A DNA stretch of 64,000 nucleotides. Source: Roseiflexus castenholzii DSM 13941. GTDB taxonomy: Bacteria; Chloroflexota; Chloroflexia; Chloroflexales; Roseiflexaceae. This document shows positions 1 to 8,613 of the stretch, piece by piece; positions within the stretch are counted from its first letter, which is position 1; every line of letters begins with the position of its first letter. The DNA lies in the NCBI RefSeq assembly GCF_000017805.1, contig NC_009767.1:2604001-2668000 (forward strand), given 5' to 3'. The notes under the pieces were generated by a model, which was not told where the DNA came from, did not search any database, and saw nothing but the letters and a program-made list of their open reading frames with translations. The position numbers and the translations under genes were made by a program.

Positions 1-281
1 GCCGCCGCGCCATTGATGCCGTCGTGTTCAGCAGCCCATCGACATTGCGCTACCTGATCGACGGCATGGAACAGTTCGGCATCGCCCGTTCCGTGGCACG
101 CGCCCTGTTCGACGGCGTTGCGTTGATTGCGATAGGACCGACGACCGCGCAGGCGCTGCGGGACGAAGGTCTGTCCGTTGCCGCACAGGCGCCGAATCCG
201 GCGGTGGAAGGAGTGGCGGAAGCGGTGTGTGCGGGGTTAAATGACGTAGGGGCACGCCTGAGGCGCGCCCATGGGCAGTAG
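1..281 (+). CDS. hemD: uroporphyrinogen-III synthase, C-terminal fragment
   Basis: The reading frame is open from the window edge, so the 5' part of the gene lies outside. The visible residues include FSSPSTLRYLIDG followed by IAIGPTTAQALRDEGL, the typical end of HemD, which cyclises hydroxymethylbilane to uroporphyrinogen III. The position just upstream of hemB and hemL fits a tetrapyrrole cluster. The last fifteen or so codons (GLNDVGARLRRAHGQ) run into a GC-rich repeat and the TAG stop lies inside it, so the natural C-terminus may have been altered by repeat expansion. Family assignment rests on these motifs and the context. Confidence 0.8.
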   Translation, partial: RRAIDAVVFSSPSTLRYLIDGMEQFGIARSVARALFDGVALIAIGPTTAQALRDEGLSVAAQAPNPAVEGVAEAVCAGLNDVGARLRRAHGQ

Positions 282-647
282 GGGCGCGCCTCAGGCGCGC
301 CCATGGGGACCGCGCCGCGCGCCCGTGGGGACCGCCGCGCGCCGGTGGGGACCGCCGCGCCCATGGGGACCGCGCCGCGCGCCCGTGGGGACCGCGCCGC
401 GCCCATGGGGACCGCGCCGCGCGCCCGTGGGGACCGCCGCGCCCATGGGGACCGCGCCGCGCGCCCGTGGGGACCGCCGCGCCCATGGGGACTGCGCCGC
501 GCTCGTGGGGACCGCGCCGCGCGCCCGTGGGGACCGCCGCGCCCGTGGGGACCGCCGCCCCATGGGGACCGCGCCGCGCGCCCGTGGGGACCGCCGCGCC
601 CGTGGGGACCGCCGCGCCCATGGGGACCGCGCCGCGCGCCCGTGGAT
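245..647. repeat. GC-rich minisatellite between hemD and hemB
   Basis: About 400 bp made of imperfect units of roughly 19-39 bp built from TGGGGACCGC, CGCCGCGC and CCCATGGGGACC blocks. All six frames are nearly stop-free here, which gives long Arg/Gly/Ala/Pro-rich open frames on both strands. None has a family signature, so they are treated as non-coding. The array starts inside the last codons of hemD and ends about 220 bp before hemB. Confidence 0.9.
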
Positions 648-865
648 TCGGTGGGTGGAAGGTTGCATAGTGTGCAGTCGAAGACGCCCCCGACCCTTAA
701 GGTCCTTGCCGTTGATCGCTTTCTGTTGGGGCATCTCGCCGGCGGAACGGTCCTGGCATCCGGTTGGTGCGTCTCCCAACCTCAAGAGGCTTGGTCGCTT
801 GTCAGGCAGTGAATCGGAATGTGAATCCTTAACTCCTGACCGCTGCTGACCCACAGGAGGCTCCT

Positions 866-1849
866 ATGCTTATCAATCGTCCACGACGATTACGCCGCAC
901 TCCCGCACTGCGGCGCATGGTGTGCGAAACCGTGTTGAGCGCCGACGATCTGATCGCGCCACTCTTCGTTGTCGCCGGCAGCGGCGTTGTGCGTCCGATC
1001 CGCTCGATGCCGGGGCATGCCCAGATATCGGTCGATCAACTTGACCCTGAAATCAGCGAAATCGCCGAACTCCAGATACCGGCTGTCCTCCTGTTTGGCA
1101 TTCCAGCGCACAAAGACCCGACCGGCAGCAGTGGTTGGGACCCGGAGGGTCCGGTGCCACAGGCGATTCGCGCCATCAAGCGGCTTGCTCCTCAATTGAC
1201 CGTTATCGCAGATGTGTGCGTCTGTGAGTACACCAGCCATGGACATTGCGGTATTCTGGCGGAGACGCCTGGCAGTGGCGATGTGCTCAACGATCCGACG
1301 CTCGAAATTCTGGCGCGTTGTGCCGTGGCGTATGCCGATGCCGGCGCCGACATCGTTGCTCCCAGCGCCATGATGGATGGTCAGGTCGCTGCGATTCGCG
1401 CCGCTCTCGACGCCGCAGGTTATACGCAGGTCGCTATCCTGTCGTATGCCGCCAAGTTTGCGTCCGCCTTCTACGGACCATTCCGTGAAGCCGCCGAGTC
1501 TACGCCAGCGTTCGGCGACCGGCGCGCCTATCAGATGGACCCGGCGAACGGACGTGAGGCGTTGCGTGAGGTGGAACTCGATATTGCCGAAGGCGCCGAT
1601 ATGATCATGGTCAAACCGGCAGGCGCGTATCTCGACATTATCAGCACGGTGCGGCAGCGCTATCATGTGCCGCTGGCAGCGTATCAGGTGAGCGGCGAGT
1701 ATGCCATGATCAAAGCGGCGGCGCAACTCGGTTGGCTCGACGAGCGCCGCGCCGCCCTCGAAAGTCTGATCGCCATTCGCCGCGCCGGAGCGGATATGAT
1801 CATCACCTACTTCGCCAAGGATGCCGCGCGCTGGATTGCTGCGGAGTGA
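866..1849 (+). CDS. hemB: delta-aminolevulinic acid dehydratase (porphobilinogen synthase)
   Basis: HemB condenses two 5-aminolevulinate molecules into porphobilinogen in the cytoplasm. The 327-residue length is normal for the family. Lys197 (in SYAAKFAS) and Lys250 (in IMVKPAGAY) are the two active-site lysines that form Schiff bases. Cys118, Cys120 and Cys128 (DVCVCEYTSHGHCG) form the three-cysteine site of the zinc-dependent subclass. An AGGAGG ribosome site lies 7 bp before the ATG. The gene follows hemD and precedes hemL in the same direction, so it probably belongs to a haem/bacteriochlorophyll precursor cluster, although the minisatellite separates it from hemD. Confidence 0.97.
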   Translation: MLINRPRRLRRTPALRRMVCETVLSADDLIAPLFVVAGSGVVRPIRSMPGHAQISVDQLDPEISEIAELQIPAVLLFGIPAHKDPTGSSGWDPEGPVPQAIRAIKRLAPQLTVIADVCVCEYTSHGHCGILAETPGSGDVLNDPTLEILARCAVAYADAGADIVAPSAMMDGQVAAIRAALDAAGYTQVAILSYAAKFASAFYGPFREAAESTPAFGDRRAYQMDPANGREALREVELDIAEGADMIMVKPAGAYLDIISTVRQRYHVPLAAYQVSGEYAMIKAAAQLGWLDERRAALESLIAIRRAGADMIITYFAKDAARWIAAE

Positions 1850-2014
1850 GGCAAGCGGCGTGCGGGTAGGGATGTTGCACCACAATGTCTCCAGGCATCG
1901 CACGCTGTCTGTGCGAAGGTTGCAAGTGAGAAGGTTGAAGGCGACTGGGAAACCCTAACCCTTAACCCCTGACGTTGGTTTGAGCCATTGGATTATGATG
2001 ACCTGGTTGTACCT

Positions 2015-3319
2015 ATGAAAACCTACCGTTCTGAGTCACTGTTCGCAGAAGCGCGTTCGCTCTTCCCCGGCGGCGTCAACAGTCCGGTGCGCGCCTTTCG
2101 CGCCGTCGGCGGCGCGCCGCGCTTTATTGCGCGCGGCGAGGGGGCATTTCTCGTTGATGTCGATGGCAATCGCTACATCGATTACGTTCTGTCGTGGGGA
2201 CCACTGATCCTGGGGCATGCGCACCCCAATGTTGTTGCCGCCATCGCCGAACAGGCGGCGCATGGCACGTCGTTCGGCGCCCCGACCGAACTCGAAAGCG
2301 AACTGGCACGTCTGATCACACAGGCGATGCCCTCGGTTGAAATGGTGCGCTTCGTCTCGTCGGGCACCGAAGCAGCAATGAGCGCCCTGCGCCTCGCGCG
2401 CGCCGCAACCCGCCGCGACAAGGTCATCAAGTTTGCCGGCTGTTACCATGGGCACTTCGACGGATTTCTGGTGCAGGCTGGCTCCGGTGTAGCAACGCTT
2501 GGCTTGCCGGACAGTCCGGGGGTGACGGCGGCAACGGCTGCAAGTACGTTGACGGCGCCGTATAACGATCTTGATGCGGTAGAGTCGCTGTTGAAGGCGA
2601 ATCCCGGCGAAGTGGCGGCGATTGCCGTCGAACCGGTTGCCGGAAACATGGGACTGGTGCTGCCACAACCCGGTTTTCTCGAAGGTTTGCGCCGCTTAGC
2701 CGACGAACATGGCGCACTGCTGATCTTCGACGAGGTTATGACCGGCTTTCGAGTAGGGTATGGCGGCGCACAAGGAAAGTATGGCATCACCCCTGATCTT
2801 ACCTGTCTCGGCAAGGTGATTGGCGGTGGTTTACCGGCTGCCGCCTATGGCGGACGGCGCGATCTGATGGAACTGATCGCGCCCGCCGGTCCGGTGTATC
2901 AGGCAGGCACCCTTTCCGGCAATCCGCTGGCAATGGCGGCTGGCGCGGCGACCCTGCGGGCTATCAGGGCGCCTGGCGTCTTTGAGCAATTGGAACGGGC
3001 AGCGGCGATGCTCTGTTCTGGTTTTGAGCACGCTGCCGCCGAAGCGGACATCGCGCTGCGTACTGCTTATGCCGGCAGCATGTGGGGTTTCTTCTTCACC
3101 GATGAACCGGTGGTCGATTATGTCTCGGCGAAGAAATCAGATACGCAACGCTACGCGCAGTTCTTCCACGCGATGCTGGAACGCGGCATCTACCTGGCGC
3201 CAGCCCAATTCGAGGCATCTTTCGTATCGCTCGCGCATAGCGATGCGCTCATTCAAGAGACGATTGCCGCCGCCGCCGACGCGCTACGATCGATCCAGAA
3301 CGCTGCTCGGAAAGGCTGA
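2015..3319 (+). CDS. hemL: glutamate-1-semialdehyde 2,1-aminomutase
   Basis: This PLP enzyme converts glutamate-1-semialdehyde to 5-aminolevulinate, the substrate of the neighbouring HemB, in the C5 pathway. The protein is about 434 residues. SSGTEAAMSALRLAR (around 115-129) binds the cofactor phosphate, FDEVMTGFR is around 238-246, and Lys267 in CLGKVIGGGLP is the PLP lysine. A TTG 27 bp upstream is also in frame, but the ATG beginning MKTYRSESLF matches the usual family start. No strong ribosome site is visible for either. The 139-bp gap after hemB shows no clear terminator, so cotranscription is possible. Confidence 0.96.
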   Translation: MKTYRSESLFAEARSLFPGGVNSPVRAFRAVGGAPRFIARGEGAFLVDVDGNRYIDYVLSWGPLILGHAHPNVVAAIAEQAAHGTSFGAPTELESELARLITQAMPSVEMVRFVSSGTEAAMSALRLARAATRRDKVIKFAGCYHGHFDGFLVQAGSGVATLGLPDSPGVTAATAASTLTAPYNDLDAVESLLKANPGEVAAIAVEPVAGNMGLVLPQPGFLEGLRRLADEHGALLIFDEVMTGFRVGYGGAQGKYGITPDLTCLGKVIGGGLPAAAYGGRRDLMELIAPAGPVYQAGTLSGNPLAMAAGAATLRAIRAPGVFEQLERAAAMLCSGFEHAAAEADIALRTAYAGSMWGFFFTDEPVVDYVSAKKSDTQRYAQFFHAMLERGIYLAPAQFEASFVSLAHSDALIQETIAAAADALRSIQNAARKG

Positions 3320-3502
3320 CGCCAGGGCGCGAAGATGCACAGGTCGCAAGCCCGGTCAACCGGTTTTTATCTTGAAACCTGCATCCCTTTGTAGTACGAT
3401 ACAGGGCAAGCATACATCGTGTGTCTGTATTTCGCTCCCCTGTCTCACCGCATAGACGCATGCAGAGGTGTGCTCCATGTTCGGAGAAAGGAAGTGCAGG
3501 TT

Positions 3503-4534
3503 ATGACGCCGGTCTATCGGTTCGTGTCGGTTGTGGTGATGGTCGTGGTCATCTGGTTCGCCTCTGCATCGTTTGGTCCGGCGCGCGCGAGTGCGCCATT
3601 GAACGAAGACCTGGGATTGACAGCATCAGCCTATGTGCTGACAACACAGGTCACGGATGTGGAGCGTGAACCGGCGCTGGCGCCGGTTGCGCAGGCGGGA
3701 TGGAGCGCCTGGGAAGCGGTTCCCGGCGCAGTGCTGGCGACATCAGCGCCTTCCGTGACAACCTGGGGTCGGGATCGCCTGGAAGTTTTCGTCCGTAGCG
3801 ATGGTGGGGCGCTCTTATGGCAGACGTTCGCCAGCGGGCGCTGGTCGGGCTGGCGCAACCTCGGCGGCGGGCTGGCATCGGCGCCATCGTGCGCCGCATG
3901 GGGGCAGGATCGCATGAGTTGCTTTGCGCTGCGCCAGGGGAGCAGCGCCGTCTGGCACACCTGGTGGAATGGCGAGCGCTGGAGCGAATGGCAGAACCTG
4001 GGAGGCGTTGCCACCTCTGCGCCTGCCGCCGTCTCGTGGGGTGCGCAGCGAGTCGGTGTTTTCGTGCGCGGCAGCGATAACAAGATGTATCAGGCGTATT
4101 ACGACGGTCAGCGCTGGATCAGTTGGATCAACCACGAAGGAACGCTCACCTCGGCGCCTGCCTGCACGTCGCCGGGTGATAATCAGGTGCAGTGTTTTGT
4201 GCGCGGCAGCAACAACAAACTCTACCGCCGCGTCTGGAATAGCGTTCAGTGGACTATCTGGGAGGACCTGGGAGTCGGCGGAACGTCGGCGCCGTCTGCC
4301 GCATCCTGGGGACCCAACCGGGTCAGTCTGTTCGTGCGGGGCGACAATGGCAATCTGTTGCACCGTTACTGGGATGGATCGCGCTGGATCGGCTGGGAAG
4401 ACCTCGGCGGCAATATTGCTTCCTCACCGGCCTGCGTCTCATGGGGCGCCAATAGCCTCGACTGCTTTGCCCAGACGGTTGATCCGGTCTTCAATACCGA
4501 TCAGGGGCTGATCCGTCGGTTCTGGCGAGGATGA
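3503..4534 (+). CDS. secreted protein with six PLL/lectin-like beta-propeller repeats
   Basis: The first ~33 residues form a Sec signal peptide (hydrophobic VVVMVVVIWFASASF, then an Ala-rich cleavage region). The rest is six repeats of about 47 residues, each ending W-x2-W with a tSAPa-swG-x-FvRg core. This resembles the DUF346/PLL-type propeller repeats of bacterial fucose-binding lectins. Repeats 2, 4 and 6 each carry two cysteines (SC/SC, AC/QC, AC/DC spacing) while repeats 1, 3 and 5 have none, so disulphides probably form within alternate blades. The ATG with an upstream GAGAAAGGAAG purine stretch is preferred over a more distal start that would precede the signal peptide. The sugar ligand is unknown. 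Confidence 0.8.
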   Translation: MTPVYRFVSVVVMVVVIWFASASFGPARASAPLNEDLGLTASAYVLTTQVTDVEREPALAPVAQAGWSAWEAVPGAVLATSAPSVTTWGRDRLEVFVRSDGGALLWQTFASGRWSGWRNLGGGLASAPSCAAWGQDRMSCFALRQGSSAVWHTWWNGERWSEWQNLGGVATSAPAAVSWGAQRVGVFVRGSDNKMYQAYYDGQRWISWINHEGTLTSAPACTSPGDNQVQCFVRGSNNKLYRRVWNSVQWTIWEDLGVGGTSAPSAASWGPNRVSLFVRGDNGNLLHRYWDGSRWIGWEDLGGNIASSPACVSWGANSLDCFAQTVDPVFNTDQGLIRRFWRG

Positions 4535-4613
4535 CCGGCGTCGCGCTCAACATCACAAGGAAAGGTTGGGCGGCGCTGCACGCTTCTGCGCAATCAATCC
4601 TGTCACAGATCTC

Positions 4614-4648
4614 GAGGGGCGGACCTACGCATCCGCCCCGTCTCGTTT
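4614..4648 (+). terminator. rho-independent terminator after the lectin-like gene
   Basis: A perfect 8-bp stem GGGGCGGA/TCCGCCCC (4616-4623 and 4632-4639) with an 8-nt loop is extended by CGAG/CTCG flanks and followed by TTTTG. It lies 80 bp after the stop codon. Confidence 0.75.
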
Positions 4649-4692
4649 TGCTCTCCTGAGCGACGCAGTGGTCTTCACCAGAATCGTGTATA

Positions 4693-4864
4693 ATACCAAT
4701 GACGCTTGACGATGCCGCGTGCTGGTCATGCCGAGCGCAGCGACTGGTCATTCCGAGCCCTTCGCTTCGCTCAGGGTAAACGCAGCGCGGAATCTGAGTG
4801 GGTCGCGCATGCCCCCTCGCGCTGCTCGAGGTGACCATGCCGGATGTGCACAGGGAATTGGTAT
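4693..4864. mobile_element. TIR-bounded palindromic element (MITE-like), long variant
   Basis: Begins ATACCAATGACG and ends with the degenerate GAATTGGTAT. At 172 bp it is longer than other copies because GGTCATGCCGAGC/GGTCATTCCGAGC is duplicated inside. The body includes CTTCGCTTCGCTCAGGG and CGCAGCG palindromic pieces. It lies between the lectin-like gene and the methyltransferase gene. Confidence 0.8.
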
Positions 4865-4965
4865 AAGAAGAACCCATCCGCGCCAGTCCGTCGCATCCGC
4901 GTGCATCCGTGTCCTGTTGATGGAGCACACGGATCGCCACGGGTCGAGACGGATGCCCACGAATA

Positions 4966-5115
4966 ATACCAATGACGCTTGACGATGCCGCATGCTGGTC
5001 ATGCCGAGCCCTTCGCTTCGCTCAGGGTAAACGCAGCGCGGAATCTGAGCGGGTCGCGCACGCCCCCTCGCGCTGCGCGGGGTGACCATGCCGGATGGTC
5101 ACCGGGAATTGTTAT
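4966..5115. mobile_element. MITE-like element upstream of the methyltransferase
   Basis: A 150-bp copy in the same orientation as the one 100 bp upstream. The left end is ATACCAATGACGCTTGACG. The right end has decayed to GAATTGTTAT. It ends 84 bp before the next start codon, so it may contribute to that gene's leader. Confidence 0.8.
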
Positions 5116-5199
5116 GAATCCGCGTGCGATGATGCAGGTAGTGCCGGTGGAGTCACAGGTTGCGCATGTCAGCATTATGAAAATAAGGAGGATTCCTCG

Positions 5200-6036
5200 A
5201 TGGAACAACCCGGCGCGGTCGAACTTCCCGCCTCAAGCACGCCAAACGCCGCCCGCATTTACAGTTACACGCTGGGTGGTTCATACTACCTTCAGGTTGA
5301 CAAAGCGGCTGCCGAGTACATGTTTTCTCTCGTGCCCTCCACGCCGAAGTGGGTGCGCATGCTGCGCGCGTTCCTCCAGCACGCAGCCCGTCGGTTGTGG
5401 GCGGAAGGATTGACCCATTTCGTCGATTTTGCTTCTGGACTTCCAACCGACGATCATATTCATCACGTGTTGCCGGACGCTCGCATTGTTTACTCGGACC
5501 TGGACCCCGACACATATCAACTGGCGCAGCGGTTGGTCGGGCATCTGCCCAACGTGCTCTATCTCAAGTGCGATGTGCGTGAGGCGCGTTCGCTGCTTGA
5601 GTCGCCGGAGGTGCAGACTTTTCTGGGTGGTGAGCGGCGAGTTGCGTTCGGTCTGAATGGAATTACAGTGTTCCTCTCCCCAGAAGAGATTACACGGCTC
5701 TTCCACGATCTCTACGAGTGGGCGGCGCCGGGTTCCCGCCTCTATATCACTTATGAAACCAAACTGCCAGGGCTGATGACACCACGGATGGAACAGTTCA
5801 TCGAGATGTTTCGTCAGGCGGGATCACCCTTCTGGCTGTATTCGCTCGAGGAATGCATTGAACTCAGTCGTCCGTGGCATATCCCGCCGACGGGATTAAT
5901 GCCGTTGCACCAATTCCTCGGACTTCCCGACGACTACGTCACTGAAACTGACCAGGAAGGCGTCGGGTTGCAGTTCTACGCTGCGATTCTCGCAAAACCG
6001 CTGGAGCATCCGAAACGACAGTTTGAACGAGCGTGA
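5200..6036 (+). CDS. SAM-dependent methyltransferase, DUF574/Methyltransf_19 type
   Basis: 278 residues. The N-terminus PNAARIYSYTLGGSYYLQVDKAAAEYM matches the PNxARVYDYxLGG...D-x2-AAE signature of the Methyltransf_19 (DUF574) family common in actinobacteria. The Rossmann region runs FVDFASGLPTDDHIHHVLPD (about 91-110) then IVYSDLDP, with the acidic residue expected to contact the ribose of SAM. AAGGAGG lies 8 bp before the chosen ATG, which rules out the longer in-frame start that begins inside the upstream repeat. Substrate unknown. Neighbours give no pathway clue. Confidence 0.82.
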   Translation: MEQPGAVELPASSTPNAARIYSYTLGGSYYLQVDKAAAEYMFSLVPSTPKWVRMLRAFLQHAARRLWAEGLTHFVDFASGLPTDDHIHHVLPDARIVYSDLDPDTYQLAQRLVGHLPNVLYLKCDVREARSLLESPEVQTFLGGERRVAFGLNGITVFLSPEEITRLFHDLYEWAAPGSRLYITYETKLPGLMTPRMEQFIEMFRQAGSPFWLYSLEECIELSRPWHIPPTGLMPLHQFLGLPDDYVTETDQEGVGLQFYAAILAKPLEHPKRQFERA

Positions 6037-6129
6037 CCCGTTTCGATGGACGCGCGACCCTTGACCTTCGCGCCTGAAGGCGAGCACTCGTAACTTGTTC
6101 TCTGAGCCGGCACGCGCTAGAATCAACAT

Positions 6130-6804
6130 ATGTCGCAATGCGGTAGAATGACAGACGCTCCAGTTGTCCACATTGGGAAGGTTATTCGTCATGCTGTTGC
6201 ATTCAATGTACAGCACTGGCAGGGAACAACGTTCAAAGTGGATCATTTGCTCGATGCAGTAGCCGAATTATTTAAGGTACTGCGGGAGCGCCGGGTCAAT
6301 TACGCTCTGGTTGGCGGCATTGCGCTCTTGACGTATGTTCAGGGTCGAAATACTGAGGATATTGACCTGATCCTGAGTGTTCGTTCATTGAAGAAACTTC
6401 CTGAGCTTGTCGTTACTCACAAGGATGTCTATTTTGCTCGAGGAAATTATAAAGGTCTCCAGGTTGATTTTCTCTTAACGACGAATCGGTTGTTTTCCCA
6501 CGTCAAGAAACATCACGTAGTCACGCAGGATTTCTTTGAGCAATCTGTTCCTTCTGCTACAGTCCGTGGACTGATACTGCTCAGGCTCTATGCATTACCC
6601 CCAATCTACCGCCAGGGAGATTTTGTTCGTGTTGGGTTATACGAGAACGACATCGCCACGTTGATGTTTTATTACACGCCCAATATGCAGGAGATACTCG
6701 ACGAACTGACCCCCTTTGTGAGTTCGCAGGAGAGGACTGCAATCCAGGAAGTGATTGCCGATCTTGAGCGGCGAATTGCCCGTCTTCGACGGGGAAACGT
6801 GTAA
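6130..6804 (+). CDS. nucleotidyltransferase-fold protein (AbiEii/DUF6036-like)
   Basis: Up to 224 residues. YALVGGIALLTYVQGRNTEDIDLIL has the GG-x-A and D-x-D pattern of minimal nucleotidyltransferases, as in AbiEii-type toxins and DUF6036 proteins. It is followed by LQVDFLLT, which may supply the third acidic residue. A C-terminal helical segment (about 185-220) ends in an Arg-rich tail. The start is uncertain: ATGs at 6130 and 6148 and a GTG at 6238 are all in frame, and conserved sequence begins near the last. The codon use is more AT-rich than in neighbouring genes, which suggests acquisition. No cognate antitoxin gene is adjacent, so a toxin role is only a possibility. Confidence 0.6.
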   Translation: MSQCGRMTDAPVVHIGKVIRHAVAFNVQHWQGTTFKVDHLLDAVAELFKVLRERRVNYALVGGIALLTYVQGRNTEDIDLILSVRSLKKLPELVVTHKDVYFARGNYKGLQVDFLLTTNRLFSHVKKHHVVTQDFFEQSVPSATVRGLILLRLYALPPIYRQGDFVRVGLYENDIATLMFYYTPNMQEILDELTPFVSSQERTAIQEVIADLERRIARLRRGNV

Positions 6805-6862
6805 TCTTCGATGATGCGGAGCGTTTGTGGCACGCCAAACGGCGTAAACGGAGAGAAACGTC

Positions 6863-7804
6863 TTACAGATTCGCCTCGAAGATCACTTCTTCGCTCGGCT
6901 GCGCAATCGTATCTATCTCGTCCAGCGTAATCATCACCTGATCATAAGCGTCCATCGGTTCTGGGGCATCCACGACGAACTCAGCGACCCCATCCGGTCC
7001 GACTGTCACCGTGCCAATGGCAATCGCCTGACTCCCCTTCGCCAGCCACAACCGATACACCTTGCCGGGTTCGGCGGACTTCAGCCCGTAGATGAGCAAC
7101 GCGAGCCGGTTATGTCCCGGCTGCATAAACATCCGCGCACTTGCCTCTTCCGGCGCGCGATCGGTGGTTCCCAGCAATTGAGAGACGGTCTGTGGCGCAG
7201 CAATGAACGCCACAAGTTGCTCGTCCTTTCCAATTGACGCCTGGATTTTCTGCAACTCTTGCTGACTGGCGGCGAGTTGCACGCGCGTTTCGTTGAGTGC
7301 ACGCTGACTGGCAACCAGTTGCGCCTGGACGGTCTGCGCGGTCTGACGCGCCTCGGCAATCTGCGCCTCCATCGAACGCAGCATCTGACGGTTGGCTGCG
7401 AGGTCCGCTGCCAGTTGATCGGCGCGTCCGCGCGCCTCGAACGTTACAGCGCCCAATCCGATGATCAGCGCCAGCACCAATGCCAGCGCCGGCGCGAACC
7501 AGCGCCATGGCAGAGGCGCGCGCGCGGTTCGTCGCTGCGGTTGCTGAACAGGTTGAGTGACAGAGTTTTCGCTGGCTGCGGCAATGCGCGCAAACAACTG
7601 ACGTTTGACGTGTGGCGGCGGATCGATGGCGCCTGCCGCATAGGGCAGTAGCCCCATCGTGTCGCGGAACGACTCCGCTTCGGCGCGACAGCGCGGGCAT
7701 GCCGCGATGTGGGTTGCCACACGTGCGGCTTCGTCTGGATCAAGCGCGCCCAGCACGAAAGCAGGAATAAGGTCTATCATTTCGTCGCAGTTCGGCAATG
7801 TCAT
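6863..7804 (-). CDS. RskA-like zinc-finger anti-sigma factor
   Basis: 313 residues. The N-terminal zinc-binding anti-sigma motif is His32-x3-Cys36-x2-Cys39 (HIAACPRC). A single membrane helix lies around 102-122. A long Gln/Arg-rich coiled coil follows (about 125-195). The C-terminal RskA domain (about 215-313) contains KVYRLWLAKG and VMITLDE. The protein should hold the ECF sigma factor encoded 16 bp upstream at the membrane until proteolysis. The ATG beginning MTLPNCDEMI is chosen because longer frames would overlap the sigma gene. Confidence 0.88.
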   Translation of the reverse strand: MTLPNCDEMIDLIPAFVLGALDPDEAARVATHIAACPRCRAEAESFRDTMGLLPYAAGAIDPPPHVKRQLFARIAAASENSVTQPVQQPQRRTARAPLPWRWFAPALALVLALIIGLGAVTFEARGRADQLAADLAANRQMLRSMEAQIAEARQTAQTVQAQLVASQRALNETRVQLAASQQELQKIQASIGKDEQLVAFIAAPQTVSQLLGTTDRAPEEASARMFMQPGHNRLALLIYGLKSAEPGKVYRLWLAKGSQAIAIGTVTVGPDGVAEFVVDAPEPMDAYDQVMITLDEIDTIAQPSEEVIFEANL

Positions 7805-7820
7805 GAGCGCGCTCGTATCT

Positions 7821-8438
7821 TCATTCGTGCAGGTCTTCCACCCCGATGTTTTGATTGTGCAACAAGTCGCGCATCTTCTGCAATGCAAGCCTGGTGCGTG
7901 TTTTAACCGTTCCGATCGGGCTATTCAACCGCTGGGCAATCTCACTCTGTGAAAGCCCGCCAAAATAAGCCAGTTCCAGCACCTCGCGCTGCTCTGGCGG
8001 GATCTGCGCCAGTGCCCAAAGAATCATTCGTCGGCGCTCTCGCGCGATAGCCTCACCCACAACATCGTTTTGCTCGTCTGGCTGCTCGAACATTGCCTGC
8101 TCTTCGCGCTCACTCTGCACCGTGATCGGGCGTGAGCGCTGCCGACGGAGTTCGTCGATGCACAGATTGTGGGCGATGCCAAAAATCCATCCGGCGACCT
8201 GCCCGCGACCGACGGCAAATGACGCGCTGCGTCGCCAGACGCGCCAGAACGTTTCCTGGACGATATCCTCCGCCATCTCGGTATTTCTGAGCATGCGAAG
8301 AGCCGTGGCGTACACGACACGCGCATATCGATCATACAGATGCTCAAGTGCGCTGCTATCGCGACGCGCCACACGGGTAATCAACACCTCATCGTCCAGT
8401 GCAGACGAATCAGCGGCTGGCATCCTGACCTGACTCAT
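7821..8438 (-). CDS. ECF-type RNA polymerase sigma factor
   Basis: 205 residues. Region 2 is LYDRYARVVYATALRML through DIVQETFWRVWR, with GWIFGIAHNLCIDELRR as the 2.4 helix. Region 4 is LPPEQREVL-like (IPPEQREVLELAYFGG) followed by the helix-turn-helix LSQSEIAQRLNSPIGTVKTRTRLAL. It is cotranscribed with the RskA-like anti-sigma factor downstream. This pairing is typical of SigK-type modules, which sense envelope or oxidative stress. The inducing signal cannot be read from sequence. Confidence 0.93.
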   Translation of the reverse strand: MSQVRMPAADSSALDDEVLITRVARRDSSALEHLYDRYARVVYATALRMLRNTEMAEDIVQETFWRVWRRSASFAVGRGQVAGWIFGIAHNLCIDELRRQRSRPITVQSEREEQAMFEQPDEQNDVVGEAIARERRRMILWALAQIPPEQREVLELAYFGGLSQSEIAQRLNSPIGTVKTRTRLALQKMRDLLHNQNIGVEDLHE

Positions 8439-8519
8439 CGCACTGCCCTGAAGGGTTGTATAGCATCCTGAGTAACCATACGGATAATCTTCACAATCGG
8501 ATGGCCGCCCTATTATAGC

Positions 8520-8558
8520 AAAAGCGCAACCCTGCCGTATCGCACCGGCAGGGTTGCG
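8520..8558 (-). terminator. terminator of the metY-metX operon
   Basis: A perfect 13-bp stem CGCAACCCTGCCG/CGGCAGGGTTGCG at 8525-8537 and 8546-8558 with an 8-nt loop. Read on the minus strand, it is followed by CTTTTGC. It lies 55 bp after the metX stop. Confidence 0.85.
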
Positions 8559-8613
8559 TCCACTTCATCAGGATGGGTGTGCGATGGCGATACGAGCACG
8601 GTCCATCCAAACG

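Noticed and set aside
28..854. Several long open frames on both strands rich in Arg, Gly, Ala and Pro
   Set aside because: They are produced by the GC-rich minisatellite, overlap each other in all frames and show no family motif or ribosome site.
4700..5208. Small open frames containing EPFASLRVNAARNL or VYPERSEGLGMT
   Set aside because: These peptides recur wherever the palindromic element occurs and are translations of the repeat.
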